A stretch of 64,000 nucleotides of DNA from Rhodanobacter sp. (GCA_004298015.1 SCSE01000078.1:32642-96641), one strand, 5' to 3'; positions 9,183-18,668 are shown, counted from the first letter of the stretch. Notes: generated by a model from the letters alone, not told the origin. Numbers and translations: made by a program.

Positions 9183-9575
9183 TCACACCACGTGCAGGTA
9201 GCGCAGCACCACCATTGCGAAGGCGGCCAGTACGGCAAGCAGCGCGATGCGGCGTGCCCTTACCACGGTGTGCTGACGTTGGTTGACCGGTGTGGGGTTG
9301 CGAGCAGCAGCCAGTTCCTCGCCGTGACGGATCACCGGTTCGATGCCGATCTCGCGCAGCAGGACGCGGGCGCGAGTGTAGTCGTCGGCATGACTGACCC
9401 ACACTTGCGCCCAGCTCTCGCGGTCATCCTGATGTTGTGCATAGCTGAAACCCTGCCAGCTGCGGCGGTTGTAGTTGGAGCGGTTGGCCACCGTGGTTTC
9501 GATGCCGTGCTCGGCCATCAAGGCAACCACGTTGTCGATGTTTTCCACTCTGGGCGAGGTATAGATCTGGCGCAT
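9183..9575 (-). CDS. DUF2007-like small protein with C-terminal membrane anchor
   Basis: 130 residues. The N-terminal ~80 residues look like a small ferredoxin-like signal-transducing domain: they start MRQIYTSPRVENIDNVVALM, with an acidic stretch and VLLREIGIEP later, as in DUF2007-type proteins. A proline-rich linker and one membrane segment (about 108-126) end the protein. Relatives in Xanthomonadaceae are often labelled pathogenicity-like without experimental basis as far as I know. Function unknown. Confidence 0.65.
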   Translation of the reverse strand: MRQIYTSPRVENIDNVVALMAEHGIETTVANRSNYNRRSWQGFSYAQHQDDRESWAQVWVSHADDYTRARVLLREIGIEPVIRHGEELAAARNPTPVNQRQHTVVRARRIALLAVLAAFAMVVLRYLHVV

Positions 9576-9595
9576 GCCGGCAGTTTACGCGAACG

Positions 9596-9700
9596 GCTCA
9601 GAGGTTGGAAAAGTATCGAACGCCGCAGCGAAAGCGTCGCCAGGCGTTCGTGCGCGCGATGCGCTTTGGGCGGGCGATTTTTTTTCCAGCCTCTCAGTCG
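9596..9700. repeat. dispersed palindrome-ended element, copy A
   Basis: The ends are inverted copies of each other: CTCAGAGGTTGGAAAA on the left and TTTCCAGCCTCTCAG on the right. The left arm continues with TATCGAACGCCG.AGCGA.AGCG and the right arm starts with TGGGCGGGCGATTTTTT; both are shared with copy B at 22443-22549. The centre differs between copies. The right end overlaps the 3' end of tesB, so the tesB stop codon (9694-9696) lies inside the element. Confidence 0.7.
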
Positions 9701-10560
9701 CTGCGCAGGCGGATCAGGCCTTCCTGTGCGGTGGAGGCGATCAGCTGGCCTTCGCGCGTGAAGATCTGGCCACGCGCGAGCCCACGGCCACCCTGCGCCG
9801 TAGGGCTGTCGAACGAGTACAGCAGCCACTGGTCGACTCGAAAGGGGCGATGAAACCACAGCGCATGGTCGAGGCTGGCCATCTGCACGTTGCGGGTCAT
9901 GTAGGAGATGCCGTGCGGCAGCGTGGCGGTCCCGATCAGGTGAAAATCCGAGGCGTAGGCGAGCATGGCACGATGCAGGATGGCGGCGTCGCCGATCGGT
10001 GCGGTGAGGCGAAACCAGATGTGCTGGATCGGCGGTTGCTTGACCGGATGCAGCTCGTCGCGAGGCCATACCTGGCGAAATTCGAATGGGCCATCGATGC
10101 CCAGCCAGCGCTGCAGCTTCACCGGCAGGCGATCCAGCTCCGCTGGCGGCAGATGGCGCATCGGTTGCAGGTCGTCGGGGGAGGGGACATCGGGCATGGC
10201 GGTCTGATGTTCGACGCCGGTCTCAGGCAACTGGAACGAGATCGAGCCGTTGAGGATCGGCTGGCCATGCTGGATTGCCACCACCCGCCGTGACGAGAAC
10301 GAGCCGCCGTCACGGGTGCGTTCCACGTTGTAGACGATCGGCGCCGTGATATCGCCGGCGCGCAGAAAATAGGCATGCAGCGAATGCGCCTCGCGGGCCG
10401 GCTCCACGGTCCCCTGCGCCGCCGCCAGCGCCTGCCCCAGCACTTGTCCGCCAAACACGAAGCGGGTACCTATATCCCGGCTCTGGCCGCGGAAAAGGTT
10501 GTCTTCCAGCCGCTCGAGTTGCAGCAACTCGACCAGTTCGGCGACGTGGGCTTCCCGCAT
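9694..10560 (-). CDS. tesB: acyl-CoA thioesterase II
   Basis: 288 residues, the length of TesB, which hydrolyses medium- and long-chain acyl-CoA. Two hotdog halves are visible. The first contains RFVFGGQVLGQALAAA, the second LWFHRPFRVDQWLLY, the family signature region preceding the catalytic residues. The last codons and the stop fall inside a dispersed repeat, so the C-terminus may have been modified by insertion. The start is the ATG at 10560. Confidence 0.92.
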   Translation of the reverse strand: MREAHVAELVELLQLERLEDNLFRGQSRDIGTRFVFGGQVLGQALAAAQGTVEPAREAHSLHAYFLRAGDITAPIVYNVERTRDGGSFSSRRVVAIQHGQPILNGSISFQLPETGVEHQTAMPDVPSPDDLQPMRHLPPAELDRLPVKLQRWLGIDGPFEFRQVWPRDELHPVKQPPIQHIWFRLTAPIGDAAILHRAMLAYASDFHLIGTATLPHGISYMTRNVQMASLDHALWFHRPFRVDQWLLYSFDSPTAQGGRGLARGQIFTREGQLIASTAQEGLIRLRSD

Positions 10561-10645
10561 CTGAAAAGTGTCCTGATTGACGTGACAAGCCGCTGATTAT
10601 AGCGGCCTGGAGCGAGGTGTCCGCGTAGCAAACCTGGGCGCCGCT

Positions 10646-11209
10646 TCAGTGCTCGCTGCCGATGCGTTGCAGCTCGCTGCCGCTGAGTACCTCATGCCAC
10701 GGGAACAGCGGGCCTGGATCGAGCTTGCGGTGGATTTCCCTGGATGGATCGTCGCTGGCCGCCATCATCGCGGTATCCAGATCCTCGTGACCGGCAATCT
10801 GGTGCAGGTTCGGGAAATCGTTGCGGAGCTGCGCCAGCAAGGCGCACAGCGCGCCGATCTGGACGGTGGTGTAAGGCTCGGTCATCTGTTGCTGCCGCGA
10901 ATCCCACCAGTGTGGATAGCGGCCGCGGTTGACCAGCTCGATGCCGATCGACTGTGGGTTGTACCCGCGCACGTGATTGGCCACGCGGGTGCCGGGAACA
11001 TAACGGTAGATCGTGCCGTCGCGATCTATATAGTAATGTCCGCTGTTGCCCGTACCATTCGCGTACAGCGCTTTTTCGCCGTAGCGGCGGGCTTCGGCCA
11101 GGTCGGGCAGCTCGGTGCAATGGATTACCACCAGCTCGACGCCACTGGCGGGTCGCTCGGGCAGCTGCGCCACATAAGGCAGAGGCTGGTCGTGGATACT
11201 CATTGGCAT
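10646..11209 (-). CDS. AmpD-like N-acetylmuramoyl-L-alanine amidase (Amidase_2)
   Basis: About 187 residues, with no signal peptide when started at ATG 11209. Zinc-site residues are recognisable: His in VVIHCTE, His in AGHEDLD, and the final DPGPLFPW with its Asp. Members cut the amide between MurNAc and the stem peptide; cytoplasmic AmpD recycles anhydro-muropeptides and controls AmpC induction in many Gammaproteobacteria. Whether this is the recycling enzyme cannot be settled here. No strong Shine-Dalgarno precedes either ATG 11209 or ATG 11203. It is divergent from the esterase gene at 11295. Confidence 0.8.
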   Translation of the reverse strand: MPMSIHDQPLPYVAQLPERPASGVELVVIHCTELPDLAEARRYGEKALYANGTGNSGHYYIDRDGTIYRYVPGTRVANHVRGYNPQSIGIELVNRGRYPHWWDSRQQQMTEPYTTVQIGALCALLAQLRNDFPNLHQIAGHEDLDTAMMAASDDPSREIHRKLDPGPLFPWHEVLSGSELQRIGSEH

Positions 11210-11294
11210 GGCGGGAGTCTCGCACGGCCTAGGGCCGGCCGGGAACGGCCCTGTTACGATGCGCATCCTGTAACGGCTGTTCACGGAGACCGTC

Positions 11295-11822
11295 ATGCGC
11301 GGCCATATCATTCTTTCGCACGGCTCGGATTCCAGCCCGGATGCCACCAAGGTCAGCGCGCTGGCCGCACTGGGGGACTCACGGGGCTGGCGCACGCATC
11401 GACCGGACTATCGTACCGACGATACGCGCGGCCATGCCGATTCGGTGGCACCGCGGATCGCCCGTCTGCGCGCTACCATCGAGTCGCTGGACGCGCCGCC
11501 GCTGTTGGTCGGATCGAGCATGGGGGCGTTCGTTTCCGGCTTGGCCTCGCTGGATGTGCCGGTCAGCGGGTTGTTGTTGCTGGCGACGCCGAGCGGCATT
11601 CCCGGTTACCCGCGTGCGCTCGATCTCCGCCGCGACGTACCGGGCATGCTGATCCACGGTTGGCGTGACGAGGTATGCCCGGTCGGAAGAATTCAGGCGT
11701 TCTGCTCCCGTCGCCATCTGCCGTTGCTGGTACTGGATGACGATCACCGCCTGGGTGACAGCATGGCAGCCATTGCCGCCCAGTTTTCGTGGTTGCTCGA
11801 TCGATTGACGGACCCTGCATGA
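11295..11822 (+). CDS. YqiA-like alpha/beta hydrolase
   Basis: 175 residues. It opens with a beta strand leading into LSHGSDSSPDATK, has the nucleophile elbow GSSMGAF (Ser near residue 77), a late Asp in IHGWRDEVCPV and a His in DDDHRLGDS, giving a complete Ser-Asp-His triad in the compact UPF0227/YqiA layout. The substrate is unknown. The stop overlaps the rlmKL start by ATGA, so the two are coupled. Confidence 0.75.
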   Translation: MRGHIILSHGSDSSPDATKVSALAALGDSRGWRTHRPDYRTDDTRGHADSVAPRIARLRATIESLDAPPLLVGSSMGAFVSGLASLDVPVSGLLLLATPSGIPGYPRALDLRRDVPGMLIHGWRDEVCPVGRIQAFCSRRHLPLLVLDDDHRLGDSMAAIAAQFSWLLDRLTDPA

Positions 11823-14005
11823 GCCCCTTTTTCGCGACCTGTCCGAAAGGACTGGAATACCTGCTGCGCGACGAACTGGTTGCGATCGGTGCCAGCGATG
11901 TCCGTGAAGCGCTGGCTGGTGTACATTTTTCCGGAACCCTTGAAACGGCGTATCGCGCCTGCCTGTGGTCGCGCCTGGCCAGCCGCATCCTGCGGCCACT
12001 GGCCGAGTTCGATGCGGCCGACGACGATGCGCTGTATCGCGGGGTGCAGGACATCGACTGGAGCCAGCACCTGGCCGCGCATGCCACCTTCGCGGTGGAT
12101 GCGGGCACCGCGATGAGTAAGCTCACCCACAGCCAATTCATCGGCCTGCGCACCAAGGATGCGGTGGTCGACCAATTCCGCCAGCGGGACGGTAACCGAC
12201 CCGGTATCGACACCGACGAGCCGGATATCCGCATCAATCTGCGTCTGCGCCGCGATCGCGCCACGGTGTCGCTGGATCTGGCCGGCTCGCCATTGCATCG
12301 GCGTGGCTGGCGCGAAGCGCAGGGCGAGGCACCGCTGAAGGAGAACCTGGCCGCCGCGATGCTGCTGCGTGCGCGCTGGCCGGAGGTGTATGCCGGCGGC
12401 GGCGCCTTGCTCGATCCGATGTGCGGCTCGGGCACGCTGTTGATCGAAGGTGCGCTGATGGCCGCCGACGTGGCGCCAGGTTTGCGCCGGGAATACTTCG
12501 GCTTCCTCGGCTGGCAGCAGCATGACATCGCGCTGTGGCGCGGCTTGCTGGACGAAGCCAGGCAACGCGCCGAGACCGGCCTGCGTGGCCTGCGTAGCGT
12601 GTTTTTCGGCAGCGATGCCGACCCGCGCATGGTGCAGACGGCCAAACGCAACGCGCAGGAAGCTGGCGTGGCCGGTTTCTTCACGCTGGACCGGCAGGAC
12701 GTGGCCCATGCCACGCCGCCGCCGGGTATCGACTATGGCCTGGTCATCACCAATCCACCGTACGGCGAACGGCTCGGTGAGCGTGCCGAGATGCCGAAGC
12801 TGTATCGCCTGCTGGGCGATACCCTGCGTGCGCGTTTCAGCGGCTGGCGTGCTGCGGTGCTGGCCGGCGACGTGGAGCTGGGTCGCGCGATGCAATTGCA
12901 CGCGGACAAGCGCTATGTGCTTTACAACGGTGCGCTGGAAACCGTGTTGCTCACGTTCGACCTGAGCAAGCGCGATGAGGCGCCGCGCGAGCCGAAGCCG
13001 CTGTCGGCCGGTGCGCAGATGCTGAAGAATCGGCTCGAAAAAAACGTCAAGCATTTGCGTAAGCGGCTGACCCGCGACGGCATCCATGGCTGGCGTGCCT
13101 ACGATCAGGACCTGCCCGAATATGCTGCCGCGATCGATGTCTACAGTGACACCGGCGGCAACGATCACCTGCACATCCAGGAGTACCGCGCACCGGCCGA
13201 TGTGCCGGCCGACGTCGCCCGGCTGCGCCTGCGCGAGATCGCCCGGGTCGCCGGCGAGGTACTGGGTGTACCGCGCGAGCGGATCGCGATCAAGACCCGC
13301 GAACGCGGCAAGGGCGGCTCCAAGTACGGCCAGCTCGACCAGCGCAACGCGTTCATCGAGGTGGAGGAGGACGGCCTGAAATTCCTCGTCAACCTCACCG
13401 ACTATCTCGATACCGGGCTGTTCCTCGACCACCGGCTGGTGCGCGCGAAAGTGCGCGAGCTGGCGCACGGGAAATGCTTTCTCAACCTGTTTGCCTACAC
13501 CGCCACCGCCAGCGTGCATGCGGCAGCCGGCGGTGCGCTGGAAACCACCAGCGTGGATCTGTCCGCCACCTATCTGGAATGGGCCTCACGCAATCTCGCG
13601 CTGAACGGCTTCAGCGGTGCCAGTCACCGGTTGATGCAGCTCGACGCGCTGGAGTTTCTGCAGCGCGACCGCGGCCACTACGGCTTGATCTTTGTCGACC
13701 CGCCGACCTTCTCCAACTCCAAGCGTGCCGAGGATTTCGACGTGCAGCGCGATCATGTCAAGTTGCTCGACGCCTGCAACGAGCGTTTGACGCGCGACGG
13801 GGTGATCGTGTTCTCCAACAATTTCCGCCGCTTCAAGCTTGACCGTGCGGAGCTGGAGCAACGCTTCGAAATCGAGGACTGGACGGCATCCAGCATTCCG
13901 TTCGACTTTGCCCGCCGCGCCGATATCCACGGCTGCTGGCTATTGCGACGGCGCAAGGCCGATCCGGGGATCAATCCCTGGGATACCGCCCAGGTTAAAA
14001 AGTAA
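11819..14005 (+). CDS. rlmL: bifunctional 23S rRNA methyltransferase (m2G2445 and m7G2069)
   Basis: 728 residues, the fused RlmKL form. Domains in order: THUMP RNA-binding domain (about 45-155); first SAM-dependent domain with LDPMCGSGTLLIEGA and the amino-methylase motif NPPYGE near residue 311; second Rossmann domain ending with FVDPPTFSNSKR near residue 627. It modifies G2445 and G2069 of 23S rRNA. ATG 11819 overlaps the esterase stop and was preferred to an upstream in-frame GTG that would extend into that gene. Confidence 0.95.
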   Translation: MSPFFATCPKGLEYLLRDELVAIGASDVREALAGVHFSGTLETAYRACLWSRLASRILRPLAEFDAADDDALYRGVQDIDWSQHLAAHATFAVDAGTAMSKLTHSQFIGLRTKDAVVDQFRQRDGNRPGIDTDEPDIRINLRLRRDRATVSLDLAGSPLHRRGWREAQGEAPLKENLAAAMLLRARWPEVYAGGGALLDPMCGSGTLLIEGALMAADVAPGLRREYFGFLGWQQHDIALWRGLLDEARQRAETGLRGLRSVFFGSDADPRMVQTAKRNAQEAGVAGFFTLDRQDVAHATPPPGIDYGLVITNPPYGERLGERAEMPKLYRLLGDTLRARFSGWRAAVLAGDVELGRAMQLHADKRYVLYNGALETVLLTFDLSKRDEAPREPKPLSAGAQMLKNRLEKNVKHLRKRLTRDGIHGWRAYDQDLPEYAAAIDVYSDTGGNDHLHIQEYRAPADVPADVARLRLREIARVAGEVLGVPRERIAIKTRERGKGGSKYGQLDQRNAFIEVEEDGLKFLVNLTDYLDTGLFLDHRLVRAKVRELAHGKCFLNLFAYTATASVHAAAGGALETTSVDLSATYLEWASRNLALNGFSGASHRLMQLDALEFLQRDRGHYGLIFVDPPTFSNSKRAEDFDVQRDHVKLLDACNERLTRDGVIVFSNNFRRFKLDRAELEQRFEIEDWTASSIPFDFARRADIHGCWLLRRRKADPGINPWDTAQVKK

Positions 14006-14070
14006 ACCCTTCAGTTCACATTAAGCGGAGTGGACCGACGATGGCATCGTACCAACGGAGGAGACTGATC

Positions 14071-14502
14071 ATGACCAAACGTTTCAGTAATGTGAGCAAG
14101 TTGGCAGCCTTCGGTCTTGCGGTTGCCGCTGCGGTCGCCATGCCTGTCGCCGCGTCGGCGCACGAGGGCTGGCGTGGTCACGACGGCTGGCGTGGGGGCC
14201 ATCACGGCGAATACCATCGCGGCTATCGCGACCATGACGGCGGTCACTGGAACGGCGGTCGCTGGATTGCCGGGGCGCTGGTGACCGGCGCAGTGGTTGG
14301 CCTGGTCAGCGATGCGCTGCGTCCGGCTCCGGTCTATTACGGCCGACCCACCTACTACGGTCCACCGCGCACTGTCGTCTACGAAGATGGCCCGCCGGTT
14401 GTACGGCGTCGGGTGGTGACCCGCACGGTGATCTACAACGATGGCTACCCCCGGCGCTACGTCCGTGACGACGGCTACGACGATGACGATGGCGGCGATT
14501 GA
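14071..14502 (+). CDS. exported His/Gly/Tyr-rich protein with a central membrane segment
   Basis: 143 residues. ATG 14071 has GGAGGAGA eight bases upstream. Residues 1-30 are a clear signal peptide ending in ASA. Residues ~31-62 repeat short His/Gly/Arg/Trp blocks (GWRGHDGWRGGHHGEYHRGY), then a hydrophobic Gly/Ala segment (about 68-84), then Pro/Tyr-rich repeats (PVYYGRPTYYGPP), and an acidic C-terminus of mostly Asp and Gly. The His clusters could bind metals, but this is inference. I know no functional assignment. Confidence 0.7.
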   Translation: MTKRFSNVSKLAAFGLAVAAAVAMPVAASAHEGWRGHDGWRGGHHGEYHRGYRDHDGGHWNGGRWIAGALVTGAVVGLVSDALRPAPVYYGRPTYYGPPRTVVYEDGPPVVRRRVVTRTVIYNDGYPRRYVRDDGYDDDDGGD

Positions 14503-14524
14503 GCGTGACCAGCCGTCTTGAAAT

Positions 14525-14565
14525 AAAAGAAAACAGCCTGGCATGCAGTCAGGCTGTTTTCTTTT
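14525..14565 (+). terminator. intrinsic terminator after the His/Tyr-rich protein gene
   Basis: A perfect 16-bp stem (14525-14540 with 14550-14565) around a 9-base loop. The A-rich left edge and TTTTCTTTT on the right make it potentially active in both directions. It lies 22 bases after the stop at 14502. Confidence 0.9.
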
Positions 14566-14701
14566 GGGCGTCGTACCGTTCATGCTCCCTCGTTCGGGTG
14601 ATCTACATCACATGATTTGAACGCTTGTCACGGCATGCTGGCAACATGTTCTTGAGCGATTTTCGCGGTGCCGTCGTGTCGATCTTTGTGCATCATCGTC
14701 C

Positions 14702-15955
14702 ATGGTAGTTCTCCCGCAAGCCGTGGCCGAGGCAGACATCGCGGCGAGGTTCTGGCGTGTGCGTCAGACCACGGTGGCGCTTTGCGAAGGTCTCAGTGCC
14801 GAGGACCTTCTGGTGCAGTCGATGCCCGATGCCAGTCCCGGCAAATGGCATCTTGCCCATACCAGCTGGTTTTTCGAACAATTCGTGCTGGGGCGCGATC
14901 CGGCGTATCGGCCCCGTGATCCGGCGTGGCACTACCTGTTCAACTCCTACTACCACTCGGTTGGACCGATCCATGCGCGACCCAGCCGTGGGCTGCTGTC
15001 GCGGCCGTCACTGGATGACGTGCTTGGTTATCGCCGCTATGTCGATGCGGCTGTGGGCGAGCTGCTGGCCTCCGACAACGAGCCGGAGTTGACCTCGCTG
15101 GTCGCACTGGGTCTTCAGCACGAGCAGCAGCACCAGGAGCTGTTGCTGACCGATATCAAGCACGCCTTCTGGAGCAACCCGTTGCAGCCGGCCTATGGCC
15201 AACTGGCGCCGGCCGGGAAGGTCGCTGACGCAGTGCCCTTGCGGTTCATCAGCGGCGTCGACGGTGTCGTCGAGATGGGGCACTGCGGTGAGGGGTTTGC
15301 CTTCGATAACGAGACGCCTCGACATCGTACCTTGCTGCAGCCCCATGCCCTTGGAAACCGACTCATCACCAATGCCGAATACCAGGCTTTCGTGCACGAG
15401 GGTGGCTATCGGAAATCGGGCCTTTGGCTGTCCGACGGCTGGGACGCGGTGCAGAAAGGGAACTGGCAGCACCCGATGTACTGGGGCGACGACCTGGCAA
15501 GCGAGTTCACCCTTGGCGGTGTACGGGCACTCGATCCAGACGAGCCGGTATGCCACCTCAGTTACTTTGAAGCCGAGGCATTCGCACGTTGGGCCGATGC
15601 CCGACTGCCCACCGAGGCGGAATGGGAGTCAGCGGCACAAGGTGCGCAAATCCAGGGAAATTTTCAGGATATCCGGCGCTTTCATCCGCGTGCGGCTGTT
15701 CCCGATGAGGGCGTGCTGCAACTCTACGGTGATGTGTGGGAGTGGACCGCCTCACCGTATGTCAGCTATCCGGGCTTTCATCCGCTGCCCGGCTCGCTGG
15801 GCGAATACAACGGCAAATTCATGTGCGGGCAGTGGGTCTTGCGCGGCGGCTCGTGCGTCACGCCGCAGGATCACCTTCGCGCAAGCTACCGAAATTTCTT
15901 TCCACCACATGCCCGTTGGCAGTTTGCCGGGCTACGATTGGGACATGACCGATGA
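14702..15955 (+). CDS. egtB: ergothioneine biosynthesis protein EgtB (iron sulfoxide synthase)
   Basis: 417 residues. N-terminal DinB-like four-helix domain, then a formylglycine-generating-enzyme-like C-terminal domain starting near residue 190 and containing WEWTASPY and LRGGSC. The three iron-binding His residues are in place: H53 in HLAHTSW and H140/H144 in HEQQHQE. EgtB joins hercynine with gamma-glutamylcysteine or cysteine using O2. Its stop overlaps the egtD start (ATGA), giving a two-gene operon. No good Shine-Dalgarno precedes ATG 14702, so the start is less certain than the identity. Confidence 0.92.
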   Translation: MVVLPQAVAEADIAARFWRVRQTTVALCEGLSAEDLLVQSMPDASPGKWHLAHTSWFFEQFVLGRDPAYRPRDPAWHYLFNSYYHSVGPIHARPSRGLLSRPSLDDVLGYRRYVDAAVGELLASDNEPELTSLVALGLQHEQQHQELLLTDIKHAFWSNPLQPAYGQLAPAGKVADAVPLRFISGVDGVVEMGHCGEGFAFDNETPRHRTLLQPHALGNRLITNAEYQAFVHEGGYRKSGLWLSDGWDAVQKGNWQHPMYWGDDLASEFTLGGVRALDPDEPVCHLSYFEAEAFARWADARLPTEAEWESAAQGAQIQGNFQDIRRFHPRAAVPDEGVLQLYGDVWEWTASPYVSYPGFHPLPGSLGEYNGKFMCGQWVLRGGSCVTPQDHLRASYRNFFPPHARWQFAGLRLGHDR

Positions 15956-16938
15956 GTGTGCAAGCCTTTGGCCTCAGCGACGATGATCGCCGCCCGCCAT
16001 TGAATGATCTGTTGGAAGTGGTTCAGCATGGGCTGGCCCACAAGCCGAAGCGATTGCCGTCATGGCTGTTTTACGATGAGCGTGGCTCGCAGCTGTTCGA
16101 GCAAATTTGCGAGCAGCCGGAGTATTACCTGACCCGCTGTGAAATCGCCTTGATGGCCGAACACGCCGGCTCGATCGCCGACAGTCTTGGCGCGGACGTC
16201 AGGCTGGTCGAGTATGGCAGCGGCAATGCGCAGAAAACCCACTTGTTGTTGCAATATCTGCATGAGCCGGTGACCTACGTGCCGGTGGAAATCTCGGCCG
16301 AGCCATTGCGGCAGAGCATCGAACGGCTGTCCGACGAGTTTCCCTTGTTGCCGCTGCAGCCGCTGTGCGCCGATTTCACCAAGCCGTTGCGCCTGCCGAT
16401 TCCACCGCGCGCACCGCGTCGCACCGTGCTGTATTTCCCCGGTTCCACCATCGGCAACTTCGACAGCCACGAGGCCGTGTCCCTGCTGCGCAAGATGCGC
16501 AACGAGATGGGCGATGCGGGGGGCATCCTGGTCGGCGTGGACCTGAAAAAGGATACGGCCTCGATCGAGGCCGCCTACAACGATCGTGCCGGTGTCACTG
16601 AAGCGTTCACGCTCAATATGCTGGTACGGTTGAATCGGGAGATCGGGAGCGATTTCGAGCTCGCGAAATTTACCCATCGGGCTCACTACAACCCAATGGC
16701 CGGACGCATCGAAACCCACATCGTCAGCCAGTGCGACCAGCAAGTGAAGGTGGGGCGCAGCAAGGTGGTTTTTCGCACGGACGAAGCGATCCAGGTCGAA
16801 TACAGCTGCAAATATTCGCTGGCCGACTTTGCGACGCTGGCGGCCAGGGCCGGGCTGGCCGTAAAGAAGGTGTGGAGCGATCCGCAGCAGATGTTCAGCG
16901 TGCAGTATCTCGTGCGTACCAGCGCCCTGGCAGGCTGA
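15952..16938 (+). CDS. egtD: L-histidine N-alpha-methyltransferase EgtD
   Basis: 328 residues. It trimethylates histidine to hercynine with SAM. Seen here: the family segment YYLTRCE (58-64), the SAM loop EYGSGNAQKTH (87-97) and FPGSTIGNF near residue 162. It overlaps egtB by four bases. No egtA, egtC or egtE lies next to them, as in many proteobacterial short ergothioneine operons. Confidence 0.95.
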   Translation: MSVQAFGLSDDDRRPPLNDLLEVVQHGLAHKPKRLPSWLFYDERGSQLFEQICEQPEYYLTRCEIALMAEHAGSIADSLGADVRLVEYGSGNAQKTHLLLQYLHEPVTYVPVEISAEPLRQSIERLSDEFPLLPLQPLCADFTKPLRLPIPPRAPRRTVLYFPGSTIGNFDSHEAVSLLRKMRNEMGDAGGILVGVDLKKDTASIEAAYNDRAGVTEAFTLNMLVRLNREIGSDFELAKFTHRAHYNPMAGRIETHIVSQCDQQVKVGRSKVVFRTDEAIQVEYSCKYSLADFATLAARAGLAVKKVWSDPQQMFSVQYLVRTSALAG

Positions 16939-17058
16939 CCGAGCCTCTGCGGCGGCTTGTCCGACGCGTTGGGCGTGGAACGGGCGGGAGCAACCCAGCG
17001 TGCTGCTCCCGGTCAGGTATCGACGGACCTGCCTCCTAGTACCTTCCTTGTGGCCTTG

Positions 17059-18564
17059 TTACCTGGCGGCGTACATTGCGCGCACATCCCGGGTCAGCGC
17101 GGCCTGACTTTTCGGACGTGCATAGAACATGTGGCCACCCGGATACTCCTTGACCTGCACGCGGGTCGGGTCACCCATCGCCGGCATCTGATCCACGATC
17201 AGCACGGAGGCCATGAACGGGCAGGACAGGTCGTCCCAACCGTGGCCAATCAGTACACGCAGGTTGGGATCGTTGGCCACCGACTCACGAAGCTGGGCGA
17301 CCGAGCCGAGGTTGGCGTCCTTGTCACGGTGCCACATCCGGTTCACCGCATAGCTCAGCGCGTTGTAGCGACCATCGAATTTCCAGCCCACGGTACGGGT
17401 AACGAAATTGACCATGGCGGTGGTGGTCGGCGCGATGATGCCGTTGAGCAGGGGGTCGCCGGTTTCCTGCTGCGGCGCATACGGGAACGGGTCCCACGCG
17501 GTGACGTTGGAGTCGTAGCGGCTGCCCAGCTTGCCTTCGGCGCGGTAGACCTCGCGCAGGTAAGCCTGGGTATCGAGACGTCCACCGGAACGTTTCACGA
17601 ACACCGGGTCGAGCCCGGTCAATGCGGTGACTTTCTTGATCATCGCCGCGGTAGCGGCCGGGTCGGAACGCCCCTTCATCAAGGTCTCCGCGTAGGTGCC
17701 GCGGGTGTAGTCGATGATTGGCGCCATCGCGGCGGCGCTGAGCTTGTGCTCGCGCTCGAGGTGCGCCGCGGCAATCGACGGCAGGGTCAGCATCCAGGGC
17801 AGCGGTGACACGTTCTTGTCTTCCGAGGCTGCCGGGTCCAGGTACGGTGACAACAGCACCATGCCATTCATGGCCACGCCAAGCTGGGTCTGCAGGTAGT
17901 CGGTGATGCGGGGGCCGCGGAAGCCGCCATAGCTCTCGCCGACCAGATACTTGCGCGAGGTCATGCGGCCGTTCTTGACCAGCCAGTCGTAGACGATGCG
18001 CGACAGGTATTTGATATCGCTGTCGGTGCTGTAGAACTGCTTGATCGCCTTTTTCTGGTCTACCAGCGCGCGGCTGTAGCCGGTACCGATCGGGTCGATG
18101 AACACCAGGTCGGTGAAGCCCAGCCAGGTGCCGGGATTGTCGTGCAGGGTGGCCGGCTGCGACGGGGTGTCTCCCTCGACACCGAAATCCACTTTTTTCG
18201 GGCCGATCGCACCGAGATTCAGGTAGACCGATGAGGCGCCCGGCCCGCCGTTCAGTGCGAACGTCACCGGGCGATCCTTGCCGGCCATGGTATAGGCCGT
18301 ATAGACCACTTGTCCGGTGAGATTGCCCTTGTTGTCGCGCACCGGCAACGAGCCGACGGTGACGGTGTATTTCAGGGTTTTGCCATCGACCCGGGTGGAT
18401 TGGGTCACGTGGGCATCCGCCGGGAATGCCGGCAAGTGGAAGCCGTTGCTTTCGGCAGCATGCGGCGCCGCGTCCGCATGGTGGGTGCTGGCGGCCAGCA
18501 GGGGCGAACTGGAACCAGTCAGGATCAAGGCGACCAGCACGGCAGATTGCAGGGACTTGCGCAC
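17059..18564 (-). CDS. exported S10 family serine carboxypeptidase
   Basis: 501 residues from a GTG start at 18564, chosen because AAGGA lies six bases upstream and a good signal peptide (about 1-24) follows at once. The triad is visible: Ser211 in GESYGG, Asp444 or 445 in HGWDDLSCP and His478 in GGHMFYA. The oxyanion segment NGGPGASS is also present. S10 enzymes remove C-terminal residues at acidic pH; the role in bacteria is largely unknown. A longer in-frame extension to 18912 has no signal peptide and low-complexity content, so I rejected it. Confidence 0.88.
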   Translation of the reverse strand: MRKSLQSAVLVALILTGSSSPLLAASTHHADAAPHAAESNGFHLPAFPADAHVTQSTRVDGKTLKYTVTVGSLPVRDNKGNLTGQVVYTAYTMAGKDRPVTFALNGGPGASSVYLNLGAIGPKKVDFGVEGDTPSQPATLHDNPGTWLGFTDLVFIDPIGTGYSRALVDQKKAIKQFYSTDSDIKYLSRIVYDWLVKNGRMTSRKYLVGESYGGFRGPRITDYLQTQLGVAMNGMVLLSPYLDPAASEDKNVSPLPWMLTLPSIAAAHLEREHKLSAAAMAPIIDYTRGTYAETLMKGRSDPAATAAMIKKVTALTGLDPVFVKRSGGRLDTQAYLREVYRAEGKLGSRYDSNVTAWDPFPYAPQQETGDPLLNGIIAPTTTAMVNFVTRTVGWKFDGRYNALSYAVNRMWHRDKDANLGSVAQLRESVANDPNLRVLIGHGWDDLSCPFMASVLIVDQMPAMGDPTRVQVKEYPGGHMFYARPKSQAALTRDVRAMYAAR

Positions 18565-18668
18565 GGAGCTTTCCTTTACACGGGGCCAAAGTCCCAAGGG
18601 TAACCTCCGCAAGCCGTCACGGAGTGTGCTTAAAGGCATGGGTCGTGGACCGGGCGCCCACCGATCGT

